Assembly (NCBI GenBank): GCA_027051165.1
Contig: JALTZZ010000039.1
Location: forward strand, 35,519 to 68,445
Direction of reading: 5' to 3'
DNA length: 32,927 nucleotides
From: an archaeon
GTDB taxonomy: Archaea > Hydrothermarchaeota > Hydrothermarchaeia > JALTZZ01
Made by a program: the position numbers and the translations under genes. Numbering within the stretch: the stretch's first letter is position 1; each line of letters opens with the position of its first letter. Below, in pieces: positions 9,035 through 18,200 of the stretch. The notes below the pieces were generated by a model, which saw only the letters and a list, made by a program, of their open reading frames with translations, was not told the origin of the DNA and ran no database searches.

Positions 9035-9064
9035 TTACTACTTTGTTATAAGTATTATGTTTTT

Positions 9065-9098
9065 AACCCCCTTGTGAGATGAGTAATGCAAGGAGGTT
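9065..9098 (+). repeat. 34-base palindromic element, copy A
   Basis: AACCCCCTTG (9065-9074), a 14-base middle, then CAAGGAGGTT (9089-9098): arms pair with one mismatch. It lies 60 bases after the stop at 9005. Copy D (31183-31216) matches at roughly 25 of 34 positions including part of the loop (ATGAGT). A related but weaker element is at 25186-25218 and a hairpin with the same CCCTTGC/GCAAGGG core closes the insertion sequence at 10208-10235. It may be an IS end, a small non-autonomous element or a 3'-end signal. Confidence 0.6.
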
Positions 9099-9202
9099 AG
9101 TTTTTCTATAAAAACAAATTTTTCAAGAGAAACTCTTCATTCTTATAAAAGGACGTTTGCATTAGAAACGAGGCAAAATTTTCCAGGCGAAACGCAGAAA
9201 AA

Positions 9203-9236
9203 TTTATATAGGAGAAGGGGTATTAACCCCTTCTCC
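9203..9236 (+). promoter_or_regulatory. TATA box and 11-bp hairpin before the transposase
   Basis: TTTATATA at 9203-9210 is followed directly by GGAGAAGGGGT-ATTA-ACCCCTTCTCC (9211-9236), a perfect 11-bp inverted repeat with a 4-base loop, ending one base before the GTG at 9238. A transcript would start at about the end of the repeat, so it is more likely a DNA site (operator or transposase binding) than an RNA hairpin. The half TATTAACCCCTT resembles the reverse complement of the right end (TTATAACCCCTT at 10230-10241). Confidence 0.55.
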
Positions 9237-9237
9237 G

Positions 9238-10224
9238 GTGATAGGCATGAAACAGCCACTAATTCCATATTTAGCTCATCCTACGTGGATAATCTTCAAT
9301 AACATCATAAATCTTTTTGACAGAAAAACGGTAAAGAAGGAGATGACTAAAGCAGGGATAAAACCTGTCAAGAGAGCGGCATTGATGATTAGAATAACGC
9401 TAACAGCGATATTCTTTGAGAGAAGCGTAACAGAGGTAGTAGAAGAGCTTAAAAGGAATGAAGAGCTTAGAAGAGTCGTTAGAGTTGCAGAAGTCCCTTC
9501 TACAGATGAGATATACAGCTTCCTCAGCAGATTCAGCGAGGATCAGTTCATAAAGCTTTTATCAGTTATAAACAGGTTTATTAAGAGGAGCTCGGTAAAG
9601 CTCCTCGATACTACCGATGTAAATCTGTTCAGAGAGCAAAAAATATAAATGGTGCTATGCTTTAGGCAAGGGGTTCTATAAAGGCTACAAGCTCGCTTTA
9701 GTCGTGGAATATCCTTCTTTAAAGCCCATAGGGGTTTATCTATACGAAAGATCGCCAAACGACTCAAAACTCTTCCTTAAAATCGTTAAAGACCTTAAGA
9801 AAAGAAGAGTTTTGAGAAAAGGTGATAAAATAATAGCCGATAAAGGATTCTGTGCTCAGAAAAACTACTGGAAAAGCATTATGTGGTATAAAATTCTCCC
9901 TTTCATATTTCCTAAGAGAAATCTGAACGTTAAAAGGATTAAGGGAAGATTTACTTACCCCTTTAAAGCCCTTAAGGATAAAGAGACTTTATGATAAACT
10001 CTTTTCCTCTTTCAAGAGCTTCCTGAACTCTTGGGAGAATTTTAAAGCCATTAGGAGCGTTGTCGAAGATGTGTTTAAGGTTCTCAAAAATTCTCTCTTT
10101 AAAGAACTTACACAGATATTCTAAGCGCTCTGTTATAAAGTTCGCAGCCTTGAGTGTCCTTTTATTAGGCATATCTATGGGATTTAACAGCAAGGAGAAA
10201 CTCCAAGCCCTTGCTGAGTCTTGA
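9238..10224 (+). pseudogene. IS4-family DDE transposase, broken in four frames
   Basis: Joining four frames gives a transposase of about 325 residues. Piece 1 (9238-9640) carries the N-terminal region and LLDTTDVNLF with the first catalytic Asp. Piece 2 (about 9645-9990) has WCYALGKGFYKGYKLALVVE, the DSKLF segment and IIADKGFC with the second Asp. Piece 3 (about 9990-10110) has AIRSVVEDVFKVLK with the expected Glu of the R-x3-E-x6-K signature. Piece 4 (about 10110-10224) has SKRSVIKFAALSVLLLGISM and ends at the original stop TGA 10222-10224. The first break is one extra base in an A-run near 9641. Start is GTG 9238 or ATG 9247. All three catalytic residues survive, so decay is recent and due to frameshifts rather than substitutions. 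No intact copy is in this window to supply it in trans. Confidence 0.82.
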
Positions 10225-10235
10225 CTCTGCAAGGG
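10208..10235. repeat. Palindrome at the IS right end, copy B of the CCCTTG family
   Basis: CCCTTGC-T-GAGTC-TT-GACTC-T-GCAAGGG is an almost perfect 28-base palindrome with one T-T clash. It overlaps the last codons of the transposase and is followed by GTTATAACATTTTTG. It shares the CCCTTG/CAAGGG core with the palindromes at 9065 and 31183. Confidence 0.65.
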
Positions 10236-10253
10236 GTTATAACATTTTTGAAA

Positions 10254-10880
10254 TTATTTAAGCACTTTTCTGGTCTTCATATACCAAAGATATAAGTCGA
10301 GTTCAGCCAAGCTCAGATTAACTCTTTCGGCTATCTCCTCAAGCTTCTTCTCTATTTCTAAATATCTTCTTTTCGTAAGGGTTTTTGGTTTTTTTATTAT
10401 GCCATTTTCAGAAAGCACGTTGAGAATATGTCTGTCAATTATCGCAACATTCTTATAACCAACGTTTCTTAAAAAGTGACTTGCCTCCTTGTATCCTATG
10501 CCCTTAATGTTTTTAACAAGCCATTCTCTCGCCTTCCTTTCACATTTAAAATTTTCAACAATTTCCTTCAGATTTTCTGCGTATCTCCTTGCAAGAACAA
10601 TGTATTCTGCTCTCTTTCTATAAAATCTATGACCAAGCTCTTTAAGTTTTTTCTCAAGCTTCTCTCTGCTCCAAAATAAAAAACCATATCCTATCTCTTT
10701 TTGAGCCGTAATACCAAGGTTTGCACTTGAATTTGCTGTTAGAATACAAAAACATAGCTCCAAGAACCACTCCTTGCTATCTTTATTTTTAAAGCTCTCG
10801 AACTCCTTTATTCTTTTTTTAATTATCTTGGAAACACCGCTCTTCTTAAGCTCCTCAATATAGCCTATTATAGAGTTCAT
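10254..10880 (-). CDS. ogg: Archaeal 8-oxoguanine DNA glycosylase/AP lyase (Ogg2 type)
   Basis: The 208-residue product has the length and layout of archaeal Ogg2 enzymes, which excise 8-oxoguanine and nick the abasic site in base excision repair. The helix-hairpin-helix lies at about 120-132 (WLVKNIKGIGYKEASHFLRN) and supplies the catalytic lysine K131. The conserved aspartate is D149 in AIIDRHIL. The protein ends in lysine (K208); in the Methanocaldococcus enzyme the C-terminal lysine contacts the lesion, so this end is probably native. The ATG at 10880 overlaps the end of the DUF98 gene by 26 bases, so the two are probably co-transcribed and translationally coupled. There is no obvious functional link between them. 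Nothing suggests inactivation. Confidence 0.9.
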   Translation of the reverse strand: MNSIIGYIEELKKSGVSKIIKKRIKEFESFKNKDSKEWFLELCFCILTANSSANLGITAQKEIGYGFLFWSREKLEKKLKELGHRFYRKRAEYIVLARRYAENLKEIVENFKCERKAREWLVKNIKGIGYKEASHFLRNVGYKNVAIIDRHILNVLSENGIIKKPKTLTKRRYLEIEKKLEEIAERVNLSLAELDLYLWYMKTRKVLK

Positions 10881-11379
10881 ACGGAAAGAACTCCGTTATG
10901 TTTATCAAAACCCTTTTATTGCTTATTATGTTGTAGTTCCTCTTTAATATTATTCTGCTCGACAGAATCTTGCTTAGCCCCTTGCTCCTAACAACGCTTA
11001 TGTCTATAATCTCTCTTCTTGCTTCGATCTTATGCTTAGCCATAATTCTTCCTATTGGTATATCAGCTCTTGCAATATCATCTCTAAATCTTCTATCAAG
11101 CCTTTCTATGGGAGAAAAGGAAACTGCATACGCAAGCTTAACGTTTCCGTGCACCAAGAAAACGGATCTGAGGTTTACATTTTCACCAACGTTTATGCCG
11201 AGAACATCTGCAATATATTTGTTCGCCTTTATTATCTTTTGGTCTTTTGTGATAATATCTACCCTTTTCCCAAACAAACTCTCAAGTATTCTTGTTACAG
11301 AGCCATCTGTGGTTAGTATAATTTTATGTATGGGATTTAATCTCAAATTTCTTTCAATATTCCTAAGCTTTTCGAGCAT
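10855..11379 (-). CDS. DUF98 chorismate lyase-like protein (4-hydroxybenzoate formation)
   Basis: The 174-residue protein resembles the archaeal DUF98 family, which is distantly related to UbiC. Characterised members cleave chorismate to 4-hydroxybenzoate and pyruvate, feeding methanopterin synthesis. Supporting motifs are LRSVFLVHG (R71, placed like the substrate-binding Arg of UbiC), the strand LAYAVSFSPIERL, and DIPIGRIMAKHKIEARREI (about 106-124), which contains the family's PxGRxL-like loop and acidic residue. The start is ATG 11379. The gene is the first of a two-gene operon, with ogg overlapping its 3' end. It runs divergently from the IS5-like relic at 11476. Methanopterin is used by methanogens and Archaeoglobales, which supports the suggested lineage. 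The family assignment rests on motif recognition; the role is inferred. Confidence 0.75.
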   Translation of the reverse strand: MLEKLRNIERNLRLNPIHKIILTTDGSVTRILESLFGKRVDIITKDQKIIKANKYIADVLGINVGENVNLRSVFLVHGNVKLAYAVSFSPIERLDRRFRDDIARADIPIGRIMAKHKIEARREIIDISVVRSKGLSKILSSRIILKRNYNIISNKRVLINITEFFPYELYNRLY

Positions 11380-11475
11380 TGAATATTATATGGATGTTTA
11401 ATAAGAAAAAACTTATTTATGATTGCTCTGTTGCAAGTTTTATATTATGCACCGATAATTCCATGGAATAGTATT

Positions 11476-11960
11476 CAGCTTAGGTTACAGAGATATTGAA
11501 GAAGAGTTTATATTAAGCAGGAAACTCAGGAAGATTATAAACTTAAAGAGAGTTCCGTGTTATACAACGATATGCAGAGCTGTAGGGAAGTTAACGGAAG
11601 AAGAAGCGAATTTTTGAAGAGTTTTAGTATGCGATTCTACCGGCATTAGGGCAGAGAACGGGAACTCATACTACGAAGCGAGATCGGGAAAAAAAGAGAA
11701 AGTTTTGGCATAAGATCGTCTATATCGCTGATACAAGTAACATTTCGGTGATCTCTCAGAGAATCGGTATAAGCACAAGCTCAGATTTCTTAGCTGATGT
11801 GAAAAGCGAAAAAACACATAGTCGAAGATTCAGACTTCGATTGCTTGGCAACTGGAGCTTCGCAGTTTTAAAGCCCAAAAAACACCAGCTGCTCTATCTT
11901 AGATTCCTCCTCGCCAATGTGAAAAATAGAGTTAAATCCTGCTTATGTAAGTTCTGCTAA
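11476..11960 (+). pseudogene. IS5-like transposase relic
   Basis: Three frames must be joined. 11476-11617 reads GYRDIEEEFILSRKLRKIIN and VPCYTTICRAVGKLTEEEAN before a stop. About 11632-11700 reads DSTGIRAENGNSYYEARSGKK, with the DST(G) of the first catalytic Asp of IS5-type DDE enzymes. From about 11690 another frame gives KRKFWHKIVYIADT and then fragments. The 70-residue ORF at 11748-11960 is in a wrong frame for much of its length and should not be called as a gene. The second Asp and the Glu regions are lost. No terminal repeats were recognised. It is older and more eroded than the element at 9.2 kb. Confidence 0.7.
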
Positions 11961-12123
11961 TCGCCGCCTGCTACAACGTCTTTTGCACATCTTTTCTGTT
12001 ACTTTTTTTATCTTTTATCTAAATTCACAACAGAGCAAAACCGAATAATAAACTTTAATAAAGACCAATATAGTTGTGCTAATATCCTGTTATTTGGAGA
12101 GAATCTGGAACTATGATGGCAGG

Positions 12124-12132
12124 TTTTATATA
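12124..12132 (+). promoter_or_regulatory. TATA box of the 4288-residue surface protein gene
   Basis: TTTATATAA at 12124-12132 lies about 145 bases before the TTG start at 12277. A start near 12155 would give a leader of about 120 bases containing the hairpin at 12187-12260. The rest of the stretch 11961-12276 is AT-rich and shows no gene. Confidence 0.6.
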
Positions 12133-12186
12133 AGTTTTTCAAGGTTAATATTTTAAGTAACAAGAATAATAATATACAAAAGATGC

Positions 12187-12260
12187 ATCCTCGCAGATGA
12201 AGGTTATAAACAGCAGATCATTTATGTGATCTGTTGCTTATAACCTTCTTTTGCGGGGAT
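12187..12260 (+). promoter_or_regulatory. Long leader hairpin (34-bp stem) before a Shine-Dalgarno
   Basis: The left arm is 12187-12220, the loop TTTATG is 12221-12226 and the right arm is 12227-12260. As plus-strand RNA the arms give 29 Watson-Crick pairs, 3 G-U wobbles and 2 mismatches over 34 positions. Four bases later comes GGAGGT (12265-12270), then the TTG start at 12277. Geometry and placement match the hairpin at 1721-1786 although the sequences are unrelated. In archaea no known riboswitch of this form comes to mind. The hairpin could hold the leader open, bind a protein or be cut by an RNase. Confidence 0.8.
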
Positions 12261-12276
12261 TACTGGAGGTATTGAG

Positions 12277-15200
12277 TTGAGAAACTCCTCCAATAAAAAT
12301 TTTCGACATATATTTTTAAATTTCTTGGACTTGGGAAAGAAATTTTTCATGATTCTTCTGCTTCTATTATCCACCCCGGTTTATGCTTCAAATCTTCCTC
12401 ACGATATTTTTAAAGGAGAGAAGATCCCGGTAAAGGAAGGTAAGCATTCTCCTGCCTATATTGTTGGTCTAAATTATACAGAAGAGGATTTAAAAAAGGA
12501 AATCGAGTTAAAATACACATACAACATGAATACATTTTTGGAAGATTTAAATAGGGATCCCGTAAAAATTTACTATTATATAAGAAACAACTTCGATTAT
12601 CAGCCATATTATGGAAGTTTGAAAGGTGCGGAAGGGACTTTTCTTGAAAGATCTGGAAACGATTTAGATTTAGCAAACTTGCTTGTAGAACTCTACAGAG
12701 AGCTTGGAATTCCAACAAAATATGTTCATGGCAATATTATAGTTTCAAAAGAATCCCTTTCAAGGATTTTTGGTGTGGATATCAACAATGTTGAGAGGGT
12801 TTTGAGATCTGCAATGATTCCATACAACAAAAGCGGGGCAAACTATGTAGTAGATCACTTCTGGGTAGAAGCTTACATAAATGAAACGTGGATACCTCTC
12901 GATCCTTCCTTTAAGTTCTATGAGTATGTAGAACCGTCTATAACTATGGAAGAACTTGGACTCAACACAACAAATCTCTCATATAGAGTTACAGGGGTGA
13001 TAAAGACTAATAATAATACTATAACTACCTCACCCATAACATACGATAAATTCCCAGAGTTATCTTTTGATTTTCTATATGGATTGGGCGGTAACATAAC
13101 AGATATCGTAGAAAAACAAATTGGAGACCTATCTAAACAAAGTATATATGGTATTATAAAAAAATATGATAAATTCAGGAAAAACTTCTTGGGAAGCTGG
13201 AGAATTGTTCCAGAAGACAAGTCTGCCTTTCCAGAGAGGCTACCTTATGAGGTGCACAGTGTCATAGAGGAGTTCTCTTCAATTCCAGAAAAGTATAGGT
13301 ATAAAATAAAGATAAATGTTGACAGTGCAGGACTGGAAGTAGTGTTTAATACAAGTAAAGTTGCGGGGAAAAGAATAGTTCTCACATATGTTCCTTATAA
13401 CGAAAGCGATGCTGATATAATAAACTCTTATGAAAGTATAGAGGACGTTCCAATAGATAAAGTATATATATCGCCAGTATTAATGGTGGATGGTTATCCC
13501 AAAGCCTTTGGAACGAAATCAAGACTCGGTGAAAAAGCAAATCTTACGATAAGTATTTTTATTGGAGAAAAATTCTTAGGAAATGACACAACAAAGATAA
13601 CATTGGGGGGAGATTATGCAGTAGGAATGAACATGCAAAGAGTAAGTGAGCAGCTTCTTAGCTATAGGATAAACAGGTTAAAAATAACGAATTTTCTGTT
13701 TGAGAATGGATTTAGGAATATTACGAGGGAAGAGATTGTTGGAGAAATACTAAACATAGTTTCTTTGATATACTGGTATAAACTTGACAGCTATGCGGAG
13801 AGAATTGCTGGTTATTCCAAGATAAGGTTCTTTAGGGCACCTTCAATACTTGTTGTTGGAAGTGCATACAACGTTAGCAAAAATAGGATGAAATTGATTG
13901 GAATGTTCATAGATATACACAGAGATTACTATGTGCCTATTGCAAACGATTCAGAGGCTGAAAAAAGATTTATGATAATGACAGGATTAAAAGGTGCTGA
14001 ACTCGAAGCTGAAGTCATAGAGAAGCTTACAGGAGTTCCAGCCATCTCTACTGGAAAGATATTCAGCATTGCAAGAGATTTGAATATACCTATATACATC
14101 GTGAACTCCACAAATGTAAATACTACTCTTCCCCTCCTCAACATAACCATTGAAGATAAAAGTGCGATAAAAAAAGCGGTTTCCAAGGGATTGACTGTCG
14201 TAGTTCCAGCAAGAAATGTTGTTATTAATCGCTGGAAGGGCACGGGTTTCTACATGATAAACGAGTCAAGCGGTGCAATGGCTTACATGATAAGCGGTGG
14301 AATAAGGGGAGGACTTTCAATTTCGGAGTACATAAAAAAACAATTAACCTTAAAGAAAAGACTTGAAAACTTGTATGATAATCTTGCTAAAACAGAAGCT
14401 GGCAAAAGGTTTTTGAAAAAGCTTCCCGGAGTTAATATTCTCGTTAGTCAAGCCGAGAATATTATAACAGCGGTTTTTGAGCTTTATTATGCAGAGCCGT
14501 GTGAAAGAGCAATGATAGCATCTCAAAAGATTGTAGATGTTTTGGTAGATTTAATTGGTGATGTAATATCGGATACCGTTGGCATGGAGATAACCTTAGC
14601 TGAAATTACGGTCTCAAGAACAGTAATAAACGATTTCAGCATAGATTTCATGGATACAATAAAAGATGCCATTAAATCGTATGCAAAGGAAAAGCTTGGT
14701 ATAGACAATTTGCTTGCTAATTGTCCGCAACCATCTATTCTTATTCGTGAGCGGAAAGAACCAATAAAAATTCCTCTTGGGGAAAAAGTAACATTTAGAG
14801 CATTTTTAATTTGTAACTATTGGGCTATGAGCGGAGAAAAGGCATATAATCCTTTAATATGGGTTATACCAAAAGAGGAGAATAGACCTTACGATCTCAT
14901 AACGAGAATAGAGCCGCACTCGGGAGCAACGACTTATGGATGCGACAGGGTTATGGTAACTATAGATACGAGTTTTATTGAAAAATGGGCAAAAAGAGGA
15001 CATGGAGAGAAAGCAATGGACATTCTCCTTAGCGAAATCGGAAAGGACAATACTGGTCTCTACATCATATCAGTAATATCAAACGATCCATCCAAGCCAG
15101 TAGAATATGCTGCGGTTCGGTTTGTAATTACTCAAAACAAAAGCATTGTTAAGGTAGACGAAAGTGCATGGCTATCTTACAAAAAGGGTGGGAGTGATAA

Positions 15201-18200
15201 GGACTATGTAAAAGTTTTAAATCTTGGTCTATCTCCGATAAACTTGTCTGTGAAGCCAGAAAAGATATCAAAATTGGGGATTGAGATAAAATATCCAAAA
15301 GTAATAGATCGTGGGAGTAGCGGATTTATTGAAATAACTTCAAAAGGAGCTCCTGTAGGAGATTGGAAAGCAAAAATATCTGTTATTGCTAAAATTGGAA
15401 ACGAAACAATAGTAAAAGATGTATCGATTAGAGTTCATGTATATAAAGAGGATAAAAACAAAAATGATCAACCAGAACCCAGACCTGGAAACGATCATCC
15501 AGATGATAACAGCGATGTTCCAAGAACGATACTATCAAAAGAAAACAACATTTATACAATCCTCAGAGAAGGTATAATCAATAATTTAAGCGTTGCCTAT
15601 GATATATATAAGTTAATCAATTATTTCAATAACATAACACCAGTTTATACTAAGAATGAATCTTTCAATTTAGTGGAGAACGTTTCAATGATATATAATG
15701 CTCTTTCTGCAAAACTAAATGTTAAAGAGTTCGAAGAGAATGCTGCAAGCGTTGCTGTGCTTAAGAGAGGGTTCTATGTGGGAGCATCTAACATCCTTTC
15801 TTCAGCAAGAATACCCCATACAATTGTTGAGGATTTTGATCCCGTTAAGCTTGCAAAGACAAAGAAGGTGTTAATAATACCATCTGGTGGTCTTTTTGGA
15901 GCAAAAACTAAAATTTTTAAGGAAAAGTTAAGAAAATATTTGGAAGAGGGAGGAAATATTATTGTTTTCTCCCAGCAGTTTGGTAGAGATTATGAAATAC
16001 TTCCTCTCTCTCCAAGTGGGGTTGGCTGGGCTGAGGATCAGATGTGCTTCATAAACTCTCTCTATGTAACTCAGGATAATCCAATATTCTCCTCTATAAC
16101 AAGAAACATTATAAGTGAGGAAGTAGATGGATACTTTGACAGGTATCCAGCAACATCTGTTTCCCTTTTAAGCAGGACGAAGAATCACTTCCCTGCAATG
16201 CTCATGTATCCATACGGTAAAGGATACGTTATTATCTCAACTCTTTATTCTGACTGGAAGAGTGAACAGAGAGAACCTTCTGAATTTATAACCTCGGTAG
16301 TTAGGGACATGGTTGCATATATAACATTAAACAAAGATGTTTATGAGATAGGATTAAAAAAAGCTTGGCGGGGTCTATACCTTCCTGAAAACAATTATAC
16401 AATTCCAGTAAAAATAGATAATCCCGCCAAAGAAAGTGCTGATAAAATAAAATTCGTGCTTATATCTCCAAGTGGTAAAATATCTAAGATATTTGCTGTA
16501 AATGAAACCATAAAAAATAAAACATCGAAAATTGTTAATATAACAATTCCAAAGGATTACTTCTCTCCAGAGCTTGGAATATGGATCCTTGACTACATGC
16601 TCATGAAAGGTGGGGATATCATATATACAAAATACAATGCAAAGGGAATTTCTTTAAACCTATACAAGGACAATGATTATTTATTTAACTATGCTGGAAA
16701 GGAGAAGTATCTTGTATGGGCAACATCGAGTAAAGAAGAAGCAAAGCTTGGAGATACCATAAATATAACATTCCATATAATAAACAAGGATAATAAATAT
16801 TTGAACGGAAGTCTCGGAATCGGAGATCACGTTGTTAGATACGGCTGGACCGTGCATGAAGCTAAAAACGTAAGCATTCCTCCAAATTCCTACAAAAAAT
16901 TTGTTTTTGAATTAAAAATGCCGCCAAAATTATACGATCATACTCTATATAATATAAAAGGAGCTAATGGCATAACTTTCTACTTAGGATTTTATAAAGA
17001 TAGATCTGCATATAAAGGAGAAGGAGACTTCATTGATGCATTTCTGCGTGCTGAAAAGGGGGTAAAGATAAGACTACCTAATATATATGCTGAAGCAGAG
17101 TTCGCAGATAAAAAAAGAGAATATAAACCCGGAGAAATATTAAAGCTAAACATCAACCTCAAAAACAACGATGCTACAGACTGGGAGCTTAAGGTAAAAG
17201 CAGGTGTGTATAAGTATAAGCGTGGTTCTATAGTTGCAAATTCAACTGTGGTCAATATTTCAGCCGGCGAAACGAAGAACATAAAAATTGATTTAAAACT
17301 TCCGAACACCTTAGAACCGGGATCGTATAGTGTGGAGATAGATGTTTTTGAAGAAAGGAGTAATGCAAAAATAGCTTCTGATTATTTAACCTTTTCAAGA
17401 GAAGAGCCAAAGGTTGTAGTTAAACCTTCTTTATTGTTCAACCCTCCATATCTAAACCTTGATATAAACATAGAAAATAACATAACCCTTTCAAACCCTA
17501 TTCTTTATATTATTCATGAAATTTCAGAATATGCTGGAAATTCAAGTATAAAAACATACAAATACAATCTTACATTTAAAAACTACAGAAACACAACAAG
17601 ATTGCCAATAAGCTTAGATGAGGAAAAGTTTGCAAAGCACGTTTTCAGATACAGTATTGTGGAGGGAGCGGAGAAATATAAACCGCTTTCTGCAGGTTCC
17701 CTTACATTTGACAGAAAAATAGTGGTATACTACCCAAAGGTTTCTTTCAGCGGCATTGGAGGGGATATGCTAAATCTATCTGTAACCTTAGAAAATCCAA
17801 ACCAAATTTCCGAAACTTTTGACGTAAACATCTCAATTCCCGCAATTCCTTACACTAACGTATCCACGATAAAGATTGATAAAAAGACAAAAATAACTCT
17901 GAACTATAATATAAATGTTCCAAAGCTATCTAATGGTAGCTATTCTATTGTAGTAAAGGTTCAGAAAAATAACACATATATAGAGAAAAAAACAAGATTT
18001 TATATCAAAGATTCATATCTTTATGGTTACATACCCTATTCTCTATACTCCGCGAGAGATAATGCCACCGCATACGTTATTAATAAAGGCGGTGTTGATA
18101 CCACGGCAAATGCAACGTTAGGTATATGCAGAGGTAACGCTTTTCTGGCTAAAGAGAATTATATCCTAAAAATACCAGCCAATAAAAGAATTGCCATGAA

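Larger units (their letters stand above)
9221..10241 (+). mobile_element. Degenerate IS4-like insertion sequence
   Basis: The broken transposase is framed by TATTAACCCCTT on the left (9221-9232) and, in reverse complement, TTATAACCCCTT on the right (10230-10241), which look like short terminal inverted repeats. If the palindrome at 9065 is the true left end, the element begins there instead. No target duplication was found by eye. Ends are approximate. Confidence 0.5.

Noticed and set aside
10970-11401. 143-residue plus-strand ORF
   Set aside because: Antisense to the DUF98 gene, whose motifs are clear; hydrophobic Leu/Ser composition is typical of an antisense shadow.
11748-11960. 70-residue plus-strand ORF
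   Set aside because: It lies inside the IS5-like transposase relic and is a frame fragment of it, with no ribosome site.
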